Source: Candidatus Saccharimonadota bacterium
Lineage (GTDB): Bacteria > Patescibacteriota > Saccharimonadia > Saccharimonadales > Saccharimonadaceae
Length of the DNA stretch: 64,000 nt
Direction: 5' to 3'
Assembly: GCA_017557865.1 (NCBI GenBank)
Contig: JAFYXW010000001.1
Coordinates: 124,001-188,000 of the forward strand
The translations under genes and the position numbers were made by a program. The notes below the pieces were generated by a model. That model was not told the origin of the DNA, ran no database searches, and saw nothing but the letters and a program-made list of their open reading frames with translations. Position 1 is the first letter of the stretch, and every line of letters begins with the position of its first letter. Positions 54,590-62,954 of this stretch are shown here, piece after piece.

Positions 54590-56176
54590 TTATTTGAATA
54601 ACGCGCGGCGCGCGTCTTTAAGCGTGAAATAAAAATTCAAAGTATAGTCCTTGTTTTCCTGGTAAGCAGTTCGGTCGACATTGATTCTAGTCCCAACCTC
54701 GAGCCCTACAAGTTCGCCGTTGTTCCCGAATATGCTAAAGGAATTCGTGCCAAACACATTGCCTTCAAAACGCACCACTTCAAACATTAATTTATCCTTA
54801 ATGCGTATCTTGTAACAAGACATATCTTTAACGTATCTGGGGTTATAAAAGAACGCATCTTTAAACCCACTTCCGACTATGCTGTATTCCGGGTTGCCTC
54901 CCCCCACTATTTTTACGACTGCTACTGCGGTGCCGCCAATACATTTAACGAAATATTCGCGGCCAATTTCAAGCGGAATATCTGGCAAATCATCGCCATC
55001 TTTTCCAGAATCAACCAACGCGTTAATAAAGAACTGACTAACCGGCTCGTGTTTCTTAACATTTTGGATGGTAGAAGAGAATGCTTCAGAAGCAGATATA
55101 TCTGGATCAGCAATTTTGTCAAGTAGAGCTTTAGTAACGCTCTTCTGATAATCGTTTCCGGAATAGAGGCTAACAAGTATTACTGGCAGATAATCCCAAA
55201 TTGGATAATCATATGAGAAAACGTCAGCCAGGAAGCAATTCGTAATTTCATCACCCGGTTTGGGATAGATGTTATACTTTCGTAACATTTTGGCGTTTTC
55301 TCCATTCGGGCTCAGCGATCTACCTGCGAAGCTCTGAAATACGTAGGGTAGCGTAGTAAAGACGTAACATCCCGCCAAAGTTTTGATTGCCATTAAGCGT
55401 TCAAAAGGTGATCTTCGTTTCGTGGCTTCATCTCTGACCCACATAACCATACCGTCGTTATCTAGTACATCAGAGCCTAGTTCAAAATAATAGCGAAGTA
55501 AAATCATTCTTTCCTTCATATTCAATTTTTCGATATTCTTCTTACCCTTAGGTACTCTGTAGCCAATATAGCTAACATCTTCCGGGCAGAAGAGTAGCCC
55601 AAAGACCTCCTCATCACTTAGCTCCGGGGCTAATTCACTGATTTCCTGCAGATTAAGCTCGGAATCTTCTAAGGCCCCGACACTTTCTTCGTTTGCTACA
55701 GCAAAGCGAATCAAATATTTTAAGACCTCTTTGTCCAGGCAATCACGAAGACAATGTTTCAAGATACACCCGGTAAGACAAGGCCCAGCAAAATAGAGGA
55801 TACGCTCTAGCATGTAGATATCAGACTCTTCCAAGTATTCTACGTAACTAATAACATAGCTACGACTTGACGTGTTAAATCCATCGTCAACGAATTTAAA
55901 AAATTCTTTTAGCCTCTGCAGCTTTGCATCTGAAATAATTTTTGGATCTTCTAACTCTTTTAAGAATGGATATGCTCCACACTCCGTGGGCAAAAATATT
56001 GCCCGAGCTATAGCTGCTCGCATGCTGGGGAGATATTCTTCGTCACAATATATCAATGCATCATAATAGGTGTGGAAAGAAATGTATCCGCCAACTTTAA
56101 ACGACGACAGAATAGCGACAGCGCTATCGTATTGGTCAAGTGAAACCGCGTCTTCAAAAAATGCTGATAAACTCAT
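54590..56176 (-). CDS. Alpha-solenoid protein with shared C-terminal domain (paralog B)
   Basis: No named family. 528 residues. Matches paralog A in order: ESDIYMLERIL, LSDEEVFGLLF, FERLMAIKTLAG, KYNIYPKPGD, and C-terminal domain YFVKCIGGTAVAVVKI ... VGTRI ... NFYFTLKDA. Lacks the acidic linker. ATG at 56176 follows AGGAGG; the longer frame runs into the leader. Monocistronic with its own terminator. Confidence 0.75.
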   Translation of the reverse strand: MSLSAFFEDAVSLDQYDSAVAILSSFKVGGYISFHTYYDALIYCDEEYLPSMRAAIARAIFLPTECGAYPFLKELEDPKIISDAKLQRLKEFFKFVDDGFNTSSRSYVISYVEYLEESDIYMLERILYFAGPCLTGCILKHCLRDCLDKEVLKYLIRFAVANEESVGALEDSELNLQEISELAPELSDEEVFGLLFCPEDVSYIGYRVPKGKKNIEKLNMKERMILLRYYFELGSDVLDNDGMVMWVRDEATKRRSPFERLMAIKTLAGCYVFTTLPYVFQSFAGRSLSPNGENAKMLRKYNIYPKPGDEITNCFLADVFSYDYPIWDYLPVILVSLYSGNDYQKSVTKALLDKIADPDISASEAFSSTIQNVKKHEPVSQFFINALVDSGKDGDDLPDIPLEIGREYFVKCIGGTAVAVVKIVGGGNPEYSIVGSGFKDAFFYNPRYVKDMSCYKIRIKDKLMFEVVRFEGNVFGTNSFSIFGNNGELVGLEVGTRINVDRTAYQENKDYTLNFYFTLKDARRALFK

Positions 56177-56191
56177 AACAAACCTCCTGAG

Positions 56192-56253
56192 AAAAAAATA
56201 AATTGTGAATGTCCAATAATAATAACCTAATAACCTTATCACTATATATTATA
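56192..56253 (-). promoter_or_regulatory. Promoter and leader of paralog B
   Basis: TATAAT at 56253-56248 preceded by TGT; leader carries AACCTTATCA (plus strand 56232-56241) and the 15-mer 56192-56206 identical to the leader of paralog A. Confidence 0.7.
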
Positions 56254-56279
56254 ACATAATTTGCATTATTTTAAAAGTG

Positions 56280-56419
56280 TGGTATAATGGATGTAGTTAC
56301 CAAAGACAGTGGCGACCTATATAGGTTTAATCATGCCACCGAGGCAAATTCTTGTTTAGTTTGGTGACGCTATTTAACAATTAGCGATCATTTTATTAAA
56401 ATAACCAAAGGAACTTTTT
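56280..56419 (+). promoter_or_regulatory. rplJ promoter and L10 leader
   Basis: TGGTATAAT at 56280-56288, start expected near 56295. The leader folds as expected for the L10(L12)4 autoregulatory site: GTTACCAAA (56296-56304) with TTTGGTGAC (56360-56368), and GTGGC (56309-56313) with GCCAC (56335-56339), flanked by AAGACA and CGAGGC kink-turn-like strands. Confidence 0.8.
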
Positions 56420-56917
56420 ATGGCAATTTCAAAAGATAAAAAGACTACATTGGTTGCTGATCTTACCGAACTTCTTAAAGATTCAAAAATGGTGGTCTAT
56501 GCTAAATACCAAGGCCTTACCGTTGCTGAGCTTCAAGAACTTCGTAAACTTGCTCGCGAATCAGGTATTAAGATCAAGGTTGTAAAGAACCGTCTCGTTA
56601 AAGTTGCGATGAAAGAAATCGCAGCCTACAAAGATACCGATAATTCCGCCCTCGTTGGCCAACTTCTTTATGCTGTTGGCTCTGACGAAGATTTCGATGC
56701 TGCTAAGGTTTTGACCAAGTTTGCCAAAACTCACAACAAAATCGAGCTCGTAGGTGGTTTTAACGGCGAAGGCACTACTCTTTCCAAAGAAGAAGTTGCT
56801 ACCCTCGGTTCTCTCCCAACCAAGAACGAACTTATCGCGCAAGTTGTGGATACCCTTCTATCTGGTATCAATGGTATTGTTTCCGGTCTCGAAAACAAAC
56901 CTGAAGCAACCGCTTAA
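56420..56917 (+). CDS. rplJ: Ribosomal protein L10
   Basis: Stalk base protein that binds 23S rRNA and L12 dimers. 165 residues. MVVYAKYQGLTVAELQELR and KVVKNRLVKVAM identify L10; C-terminal helix IAQVVDTLLSGINGIVSGL binds L12. RBS AAAGGAAC. Regulated by its leader; followed by rplL after 26 nt. Confidence 0.96.
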   Translation: MAISKDKKTTLVADLTELLKDSKMVVYAKYQGLTVAELQELRKLARESGIKIKVVKNRLVKVAMKEIAAYKDTDNSALVGQLLYAVGSDEDFDAAKVLTKFAKTHNKIELVGGFNGEGTTLSKEEVATLGSLPTKNELIAQVVDTLLSGINGIVSGLENKPEATA

Positions 56918-56943
56918 TATTACCCTAAGAAAGGATTAAACAA

Positions 56944-57318
56944 ATGGCTACTGATATTAAAAAGTTGGCTGAAGAACTCGTAAACCTTACCGTTCTTGAA
57001 GTTAACGAACTTAAAACCGTATTAAAAGACGAATATGGCATCGAGCCAGTTGCAGCTGTTGCTGTAGCTGCTGCTGGTGCTGATGGCGCTGCTGCTGACG
57101 AAGGCAAATCCGAATACGACGTTGTCTTGAAAGATGCTGGCGCACAAAAGATTGCAGTCATCAAGGCTGTAAAGGAAGCTACTGGCTTGGGTCTTGGCGA
57201 AGCTAAGGCTATCGTAGACGGTGCTCCTGCTACTGTTAAAGAAAAAGTTGCCAAGGCAGATGCCGAGGCTATGAAGAAAGCTCTCGAAGAAGCCGGTGCT
57301 ACTGTAGAGCTTGCTTAA
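56944..57318 (+). CDS. rplL: Ribosomal protein L7/L12
   Basis: Stalk protein that recruits translation factors. 124 residues: N-terminal dimer domain, Ala/Gly hinge, C-terminal domain with [21 protein letters not shown] and [24 protein letters not shown]. Ends the two-gene operon; rpoBC, normally next, lies 28 kb away on the other strand. Confidence 0.97.
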   Translation: MATDIKKLAEELVNLTVLEVNELKTVLKDEYGIEPVAAVAVAAAGADGAAADEGKSEYDVVLKDAGAQKIAVIKAVKEATGLGLGEAKAIVDGAPATVKEKVAKADAEAMKKALEEAGATVELA

Positions 57319-57350
57319 TATCTATCGCGAGATCGCTAATTGTTGACCAA

Positions 57351-57381
57351 TAAAAAAGACTCACTTTTGTGAGTCTTTTTT
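57351..57381. terminator. Bidirectional terminator
   Basis: 13-bp stem AAAAAAGACTCAC / GTGAGTCTTTTTT with loop TTTT; serves rplJL and the convergent gene. Confidence 0.92.
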
Positions 57382-57402
57382 GGTGTAATGTTCTAGTTGT
57401 TT

Positions 57403-57993
57403 TTAGCTATTTGCTGCGGCTTTTGCCGCCTCCTCAGCATTCTTCTGTGCGCAGTATGCTACTACTGCGTCCCAGTCGATAGTTTCATAATCGACGCTTT
57501 CGGGATCGTTCAATGCTTCGATTTTCTCGACGACTTTCGCCGGCTCCTCTTTCTTAACGATTTCCGGCTTCTTCTTCCATTTCTTCACTTTTCTTACCTC
57601 TTTCCTTGGATCACCCGGTAACCTACTGTTGCCAATGTTTTCTTCAATGGTTCTTATCAAACCTGGGAAAAATTCCTCGTAGGTATATAGTTTCTTTCTT
57701 ACTTGCATCGTTTCGATACCGATTAATACGTAGCAAATTAAAAACAATGTTAAAACTACGAGCAATGTTCCCACCAGGATTGTTATAAACAACTCTGGCG
57801 TTATTGTACCATTTTTCGGAAAACTGTTAAAGGCCGAGCAAAACACCGTGATTGCTAGCCCAAGCGATAATTCCGCTGCCGCTAAGTGTCCGAGCTCTTC
57901 GAACTTAAATAACGAACTGCCGTTTTCTAGTAAGAAAATATAAGCATTTTTGCCTTTGCCATAGGCTTCGCCCCAAGTCTTCGGTATTTTCAT
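57403..57993 (-). CDS. Two-helix membrane protein with basic/acidic tail, unknown
   Basis: No family recognised. 196 residues, hydrophobic segments about 38-58 and 68-95, then a cytoplasmic-looking tail very rich in Lys (VRKVKKWKKKPEIVKKEE) and ending in Glu/Ala-rich sequence. GCGAGG upstream of ATG. Own promoter (58060-58088) whose transcript starts near GATAAGGTGG, like the solenoid paralogs' GATAAGGTT. Confidence 0.68.
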   Translation of the reverse strand: MKIPKTWGEAYGKGKNAYIFLLENGSSLFKFEELGHLAAAELSLGLAITVFCSAFNSFPKNGTITPELFITILVGTLLVVLTLFLICYVLIGIETMQVRKKLYTYEEFFPGLIRTIEENIGNSRLPGDPRKEVRKVKKWKKKPEIVKKEEPAKVVEKIEALNDPESVDYETIDWDAVVAYCAQKNAEEAAKAAANS

Positions 57994-58059
57994 AACCTCG
58001 CCCCCTCTCTCTTAATCTTCTTTGTGGGTGGCACACAACAAAAACCACCTTATCTTCTT

Positions 58060-58088
58060 ATTATACCACACTTTCGCAAAAATGTCAA
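58060..58088 (-). promoter_or_regulatory. Consensus promoter of 57403-57993
   Basis: Minus strand TTGACA (58088-58083), 17 nt, TGGTATAAT (hexamer 58065-58060). The -35 touches the hairpin of the upstream terminator. Confidence 0.85.
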
Positions 58089-58114
58089 AACCGCCCCTGT
58101 AAAGGCGCGGTTTT
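58075..58114 (-). terminator. Terminator of HEAT-repeat gene
   Basis: Stem AAAACCGC / GCGGTTTT (58107-58114 with 58087-58094) plus inner GC pairs, followed by TTTTGACATTTTT; overlaps the next promoter. Confidence 0.7.
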
Positions 58115-58119
58115 AAGAC

Positions 58120-59577
58120 TTATTTTCCGTGTTTTGCTTTTAATACTTCTTCTCTGGTACAGTAAAACTGTATCCAGCAATCATCTTTGGCTTTTATGGT
58201 TTCCCCTATTTCAAAGACTTGACCGACATCCCATTCCGGGATACAGATTTTTTCGCCATAGAGGTCGCCAAGAATAGAAATTACTTCCGCTGCGTCAGTT
58301 TTACATACTACGCCCGGCATGCCCTTAACTTGAGCATAGGCCGGAATCGTAAGCACTGCCACTACGGACCCAAGACAGTTTGCATAAACTTTCTCGGGTG
58401 GTTCAAAAGTCCTAGCGGGTTTTTGAATCATTTTTTCCCGAATCGTTGGGTCTTCATCAACGAGAATCTTGTGAATAATCTTTTTCTCACCTTCTTCGTC
58501 GTTGAATTCGTTCTTGTTCTGTTTGCTTTTAAAAATACTAGCAGCAATTTCGCGAACTAGAACATTTTCAGATGAAAGTAGACCCTCATAAACGTCCAGA
58601 TTATTAATGTGTTTCAAGACAAAAATTGCAGTACTAGATACATCTGGATCAAGCAACCAGCTTTCTAGCATTTCTGCTGTGACTTGGTAACGAGCAGGAG
58701 CGCAAGCTGCGCTACGGATTGCGGCGTTACGCACTTTTGGCGACGGATCGTTAAAACAAGATTGGATTACCGAAAACGGCACAACCTGGTTGTCGAAGGC
58801 GGCACGCATTGCTACGTACCTGACGATTTCTTCTTCGCTATTGGTCAACCGCTTGATTACATTGGCGGGTTGATGATTTTTGAGGAATGCATTTTCTACT
58901 TCTTTGCGGGTGCGCTTATTTAAAAGCCCTTCCCTCAAAACTTCTTCCGGAATTGAAGGTAACCAGTAGGCGCAAGACTCCAAAAGGATATCACGCGATT
59001 CTCTGTTCTTTACATTCTCCAAAAGATAAGAGACGGCAAGCCTAGGTAAATGCTCCTTCAGGGCTTTTTGAGCCACTTCTCTTAGCATATTATCACTAGA
59101 GTTTAATCCAAAAGCGAGATCCTCCATGTTGATGTCATGCCTCATAATTTTGGCTGAACAGACCGCGATTTTCACATCTTCATTGTCCGAGTTAGACAAT
59201 TCTTTGATAGTTTCATCGTGTCTGTTCTTCATCTGGCTGTATAATTTAGCCGTAGCGAAACGAACTTCCGGGCACCAATCGGAAAAACCCTTTTTAAGAA
59301 GTTTGTCGCCTACGTCGTCAACGCCAATTAAGCATTCAACACGTTCAATTCTTACAATATCGTCTTCTGCGTAATCCAAATCGTTTCTGTCGCCACCAAA
59401 TACTTCGGCAAATGTTTCTTTTGCGGCCTTTCTGACCTCTTCATTGTCGTCGTCTAAGACTGACTCGACTAAATCCAAGGTTGTTTCCTCATGAGTTGCG
59501 AGCGCTTTAGCGGCCGCAAGCCTGATTTTTGCGTCAGATGAATCGAGCATTCGCTCGATTGTTCCAATAGGTATCAT
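58120..59577 (-). CDS. HEAT-repeat protein with shared C-terminal domain (paralog C)
   Basis: 485 residues. Regular HEAT repeats to about residue 395 (SSDAKIRLAAAKALATHEE, DDDNEEVRKAAKETFAEVF, DPSPKVRNAAIRSAA). The C-terminal ~90 residues (VYANCLGSVVAVLTI ... VFEIGETI ... WIQFYCTREEVLKA) correspond to the C-terminal domain of paralogs A and B. Scaffold or binding protein, cytosolic. GGAGG before ATG; probably co-transcribed with the 55-residue membrane protein upstream. Confidence 0.82.
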   Translation of the reverse strand: MIPIGTIERMLDSSDAKIRLAAAKALATHEETTLDLVESVLDDDNEEVRKAAKETFAEVFGGDRNDLDYAEDDIVRIERVECLIGVDDVGDKLLKKGFSDWCPEVRFATAKLYSQMKNRHDETIKELSNSDNEDVKIAVCSAKIMRHDINMEDLAFGLNSSDNMLREVAQKALKEHLPRLAVSYLLENVKNRESRDILLESCAYWLPSIPEEVLREGLLNKRTRKEVENAFLKNHQPANVIKRLTNSEEEIVRYVAMRAAFDNQVVPFSVIQSCFNDPSPKVRNAAIRSAACAPARYQVTAEMLESWLLDPDVSSTAIFVLKHINNLDVYEGLLSSENVLVREIAASIFKSKQNKNEFNDEEGEKKIIHKILVDEDPTIREKMIQKPARTFEPPEKVYANCLGSVVAVLTIPAYAQVKGMPGVVCKTDAAEVISILGDLYGEKICIPEWDVGQVFEIGETIKAKDDCWIQFYCTREEVLKAKHGK

Positions 59578-59625
59578 ATTACCTCCATTCCAGCAAACAC
59601 GGCAAATTTTTAAAGTTCGGCAATT

Positions 59626-59793
59626 TTATAGGAACATTGGTCTACCATCATTATTAGATTTCGTGACTAATCGTCTAACTTTCTCTCTTTTTCTAATGAT
59701 TCGCTCTATAAAGAGCACCAATGCTATTACCCCAAGGGTAAAACCATATACCACTGCACAAATTTCCAGAATCAAGAGTATCACTTTTTTCAT
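59626..59793 (-). CDS. 55-aa single-pass membrane protein
   Basis: ATG at 59793, stop at 59626-59628. Product begins MKKVILLILEICAVVYGF, one helix of ~25 hydrophobic residues, then ERIIRKREKVRRL and a short polar tail: N-out or N-in anchor with a basic cytoplasmic flank. AAAGGGG lies ~8 nt upstream. It fills the 277-nt gap between promoter 59830-59858 and paralog C and could tether that protein to the membrane. Confidence 0.7.
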   Translation of the reverse strand: MKKVILLILEICAVVYGFTLGVIALVLFIERIIRKREKVRRLVTKSNNDGRPMFL

Positions 59794-59829
59794 ATTTTAC
59801 ACCCCTTTCCCCTGATTACTGTACTATAT

Positions 59830-59858
59830 ATTATAGTACCAAATAGGGGAAATGTCAA
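59830..59858 (-). promoter_or_regulatory. Consensus promoter of small TM protein and paralog C
   Basis: Minus strand TTGACA (59858-59853), 17 nt, TATAAT (59835-59830). Lies across the end of the next gene upstream. Confidence 0.88.
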
Positions 59859-60403
59859 TGCACGTGCTTAGTTGTGGAGAATTGAGTGATGATGCCTATC
59901 GCAGCTAGCGCAATCAAAATCAAGAAGTAATATGGGTTTAAATCTATAGCAGTGACAAGGCCGATAAGAGCAATCGTTAGAAGATATGCGCCCATTGCGG
60001 AAGTTGCCACGATGTAAGCAGGTTTCATTAAAGCAGTAGCTACGCCAGCTAAAATTACACCAATTACTAGGCCGACTAGAAGCGTGGTCACGTCTGTACC
60101 AAAATACTTTGTGGTAATCATCATAGTGACACCAAGCGTAATACCGGCAACACAGAGTTTTTCTAGGGTAAAACCGAGACAGCCCATTAAAACACCGCCA
60201 GCAAGTGGCAGAAGGTTTTGATAAATCGCATCATTTGCGATCTGTGGCACTGCGTTATTGATAATACCAAGGAGATAAGTCTCCATGATGTAATACCCGA
60301 TAATAAACCAAGCAATAAAAAATGTGATTTTTTTGATGCGATAACCAGCGAGGAGCAACAAGAGCCCTATAATTATCGCGAAAATAAGCTCATACGTTTC
60401 CAT
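59855..60403 (-). CDS. Polytopic membrane protein, unknown
   Basis: 182 residues, about seven tightly spaced helices with Gly pairs; layout resembles DUF4203/TMEM198-like proteins, tentative. It ends TTKHVH. TATAAT (60417-60412) lies eight bases before the ATG, so nearly leaderless. Located just after rplA. Confidence 0.7.
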   Translation of the reverse strand: METYELIFAIIIGLLLLLAGYRIKKITFFIAWFIIGYYIMETYLLGIINNAVPQIANDAIYQNLLPLAGGVLMGCLGFTLEKLCVAGITLGVTMMITTKYFGTDVTTLLVGLVIGVILAGVATALMKPAYIVATSAMGAYLLTIALIGLVTAIDLNPYYFLILIALAAIGIITQFSTTKHVH

Positions 60404-60430
60404 ATGAGCTTATTATAACGCTAGTGTTAA

Positions 60431-61339
60431 CTAGTTGTAAAGATTTTCGATGGCAATTGATGGACCCATAGTCGTGGTTACGAACACGCTCTTTACATAG
60501 GTGCCCTTTAGAGATGCAGGTTTTTGAGCTTTCAAAGAATCAAAGAAAGCGTTTGCGTTCTCTACGAGCTTATCAGCACCGAAGGATACTTTACCAACAC
60601 CAATGTGAACGATAGATTGCTTGTCTACGCGGTATTCTACCTTACCAGCCTTAGCTTCTTTTACGGCCTTTTCTACGTCCATAGTAACAGTACCAGCCTT
60701 TGGATTTGGCATGAGGCCCTTAGGACCAAGTAGACGGGCATATTTACCAAGCTTTGGCATATAAGCAGGGGTAGAAATAAGGATATCAAAATCGATTACG
60801 CCTTTATCTAGTTGCTTTACAAATTCTTCGTCTTCAGCGATGTCGGCGCCAGCAGCTTTTGCGCTCTTGCAAACATCAAGTGGAGCAAATACAGCTACGC
60901 GTACGGTTTTACCATTACCATTCGGAAGAACCAAAGTGGTACGGATGTTTTGATCAGCTTGGCGTGGGTCTACACCAAGACGAGCATGAATCTCTACGCT
61001 AGCATCAAATTTAGCTGGGTTAGTCTTTAAAGCTAGTTCAATAGCTTCTTTTAGACCGTAAACTTTGCCTTTTTCAACAAGTTTAGCAGCTTCTTGATAT
61101 TTTTTACCACGGCGTTCAATGCGTGGGCGAGTAACAGGCTTTTCACCTTTTGGCTTTACAGTAGCCTCGGCAGCCTTGCGCTCTTCCTTACGGGCTTGGC
61201 GCTCTTCTTCTGCCTTTACCTCTTCAACATGTTTTTTGGACTTTTTGCCAGATTTTGCAAAAGTCTCTTCTTGTGGTTCTTCTACAGGAGTTTCAACAAC
61301 TTCTGCTTCAGTAGTAGTTTTGACCTCTTCTTCGGCCAT
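60431..61339 (-). CDS. rplA: Ribosomal protein L1 with charged N-terminal extension
   Basis: 302 residues, about 70 longer than usual. The extension (to ~75) is Glu/Lys-rich, likely disordered. Core: [53 protein letters not shown], and C-terminal [19 protein letters not shown] before ATG. The leader (61340-61395) has a hairpin GAGC-ACCC-GCTC that might be an L1 autoregulatory site. Transcribed away from rplK. Confidence 0.95.
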   Translation of the reverse strand: MAEEEVKTTTEAEVVETPVEEPQEETFAKSGKKSKKHVEEVKAEEERQARKEERKAAEATVKPKGEKPVTRPRIERRGKKYQEAAKLVEKGKVYGLKEAIELALKTNPAKFDASVEIHARLGVDPRQADQNIRTTLVLPNGNGKTVRVAVFAPLDVCKSAKAAGADIAEDEEFVKQLDKGVIDFDILISTPAYMPKLGKYARLLGPKGLMPNPKAGTVTMDVEKAVKEAKAGKVEYRVDKQSIVHIGVGKVSFGADKLVENANAFFDSLKAQKPASLKGTYVKSVFVTTTMGPSIAIENLYN

Positions 61340-61401
61340 AATTTCCTTTCTGTGGTATTAGCGAGCGGGTGCTCTCCCAACCTAAAAATATTAATAGCGT
61401 T

Positions 61402-61446
61402 ATTATAGCACAAATTCTTTACAATTACCAGAGTTTTTGGTATAAT
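61402..61446. promoter_or_regulatory. Divergent promoters rplA / rplK
   Basis: Minus strand TGCTATAAT (hexamer 61407-61402) for rplA and plus strand TGGTATAAT (61438-61446) for rplK. Confidence 0.8.
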
Positions 61447-61499
61447 TTTTTTGTTACGCAAAATGCTTCTAAAATATAATTTAATTTCAAGGATATTTT

Positions 61500-61928
61500 A
61501 TGGCAGAAAAAAAGGTTATCGGAAATCTTAAACTCCGTATCCCAGGTGGCAAGGCCACCGCAGGCCCTCCGGTAGGTTCTACCCTCGGTCAATGGGGTCT
61601 AAACATGATGGATTTTATCAATCCATTCAATGAGAAAACTAAAGATTTCATGGGCAAGAACGTAATCGTTCACATCAAAGTTTACGAAGATCGTACCTTT
61701 GATTGGACCTGTCTTGGCCAACCTGTAGATGATCTCATCCGCGAAGCCATCAAGCTAGACAAAGGTTCTGGTAAGCCAAACACTCAAAAAGTTGGCAAAA
61801 TCACCCGCGCTCAGCTTGAAGAAATCGCTAACAAAAAGATGGATCAACTCAATGCTATCGACCTAGAAGGCGCAGTAAAGGTAGTTGCCGGTACTGCTCG
61901 CTCCATGGGCGTAGAAGTAGTAGACTAA
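61500..61928 (+). CDS. rplK: Ribosomal protein L11
   Basis: Binds the GTPase centre of 23S rRNA. 142 residues, normal. LRIPGGKATAGPPVGSTLGQWG and the C-terminal GTARSMGVEV identify L11. Here the motif reads KLRIPGGKATAGPPVG with Gly-Gly for the usual AG. Monocistronic, with promoter 61438-61446 and terminator; its normal partner rplA points the other way. Confidence 0.97.
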   Translation: MAEKKVIGNLKLRIPGGKATAGPPVGSTLGQWGLNMMDFINPFNEKTKDFMGKNVIVHIKVYEDRTFDWTCLGQPVDDLIREAIKLDKGSGKPNTQKVGKITRAQLEEIANKKMDQLNAIDLEGAVKVVAGTARSMGVEVVD

Positions 61929-61930
61929 TA

Positions 61931-61964
61931 AAAAACAGCCTCCACCCGGGGCTGTTTTTGTTTT
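61931..61964. terminator. Terminator rplK/nusG
   Basis: Stem AAAAACAGCC (61931-61940) / GGCTGTTTTT (61950-61959), then GTTTT; A-run on the other side makes it bidirectional. Confidence 0.9.
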
Positions 61965-61971
61965 AGATAAA

Positions 61972-62520
61972 TTAGTTTAGCTGTTTTACCTGAAGAGCAT
62001 CAAGTTCGACTGGGGTTTCGCGACCAAACATCGATACCATAACTTTGAGCTTGCCTTTGGCAGCATCAATCTCAGAAACAGTACCATCAAAGCCTTTGAA
62101 TGGGCCATCGGTAATAGAAACAACTTCGCCGATTTCGTATTTGACGGAGAATTTTGGATCTTCCACGCCCATACGTTTTTTGATTTTGGTAATTTCCTTT
62201 TCAGAAACTGGAGTTGGTTGTGTACCGGTGCCGATAAAGCCGGTTACGCCTGGTGTATTACGGATAATATACCAAGTTTCATCGGAAAGTTTCATGTCTA
62301 CTAGCACGTAGCCTTGCAAAATCTTGCGATCTACAACTTTGCGCTTACCATTTTTAATTTCAATTTGCTTTTCTTTTGGCACGATGGCTTCAAAGATTTT
62401 GTCTGCCATGTCCACAGTGCCAGTACGTTGATTAATACTATCCGCTACCTTGTCTTCGTAGCCGCTATAAGTAGAAATAGCATACCATGCGCGGGTATCA
62501 TCATAACGGTTTACTGCCAT
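61972..62520 (-). CDS. nusG: Transcription factor NusG
   Basis: Elongation and termination factor bridging RNA polymerase and ribosome. 182 residues. NGN domain AWYAISTYSGYEDKVADSI, GYVLVDMKL, TPGVTGFIG; KOW domain GEVVSITDGPFKGFDGTV. Starts 9 nt after secE, the classic secE-nusG pair. Confidence 0.96.
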   Translation of the reverse strand: MAVNRYDDTRAWYAISTYSGYEDKVADSINQRTGTVDMADKIFEAIVPKEKQIEIKNGKRKVVDRKILQGYVLVDMKLSDETWYIIRNTPGVTGFIGTGTQPTPVSEKEITKIKKRMGVEDPKFSVKYEIGEVVSITDGPFKGFDGTVSEIDAAKGKLKVMVSMFGRETPVELDALQVKQLN

Positions 62521-62529
62521 TTTTTCTCC

Positions 62530-62904
62530 TTATTTAATGATTAAGCTAGAGAGCCATGTAAACAACAGGTCCAGTAGCGAGATTAATATTATAAATATTG
62601 CTGTATAAACCAAGACGGCAAGCACCATTTTCCAGGTAGCCTTGCGATTTGGCCAGCGAACTTGACGGATTTCACGCCAAGAATCGCGAAGATAATTAAA
62701 TAGCGCTACAAATGGGCGAAAAAGGATAAAACCTTTCTTTTGTTTTTCTTTTTCGGATTTGATCGCTTTTTTCTCGGCGATTTTTTTGGTTTTTTCTGAT
62801 TTTTTGTCTTTGATGACAACTTTTTTCCGAGTAATCGGCGCTGCCTCTTCTTCTTTTCTTGAAGAATCGCTTGCTTTGATACGAGTGATTTTCGTTTTTG
62901 CCAT
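62530..62904 (-). CDS. secE: Preprotein translocase SecE
   Basis: 124 residues: a ~70-residue Lys-rich N-terminal extension, then the SecE core with amphipathic helix NYLRDSWREIRQVRWPNRKATWK and one transmembrane helix at the C-terminus (core signature WPNRKAT). Shorter SecE proteins have ~60 residues. RBS AGGAG. Upstream of nusG. Confidence 0.93.
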   Translation of the reverse strand: MAKTKITRIKASDSSRKEEEAAPITRKKVVIKDKKSEKTKKIAEKKAIKSEKEKQKKGFILFRPFVALFNYLRDSWREIRQVRWPNRKATWKMVLAVLVYTAIFIILISLLDLLFTWLSSLIIK

Positions 62905-62914
62905 TTTACTCCTT

Positions 62915-62942
62915 GTATTAAAAAAAGTCTGATACCAGACTT
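62915..62942 (-). terminator. Terminator of glucan phosphorylase
   Basis: Stem AAGTCTG / CAGACTT, loop GTAT, then TTTTT on the minus strand. Confidence 0.8.
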
Positions 62943-62954
62943 GTCAATAGTATA

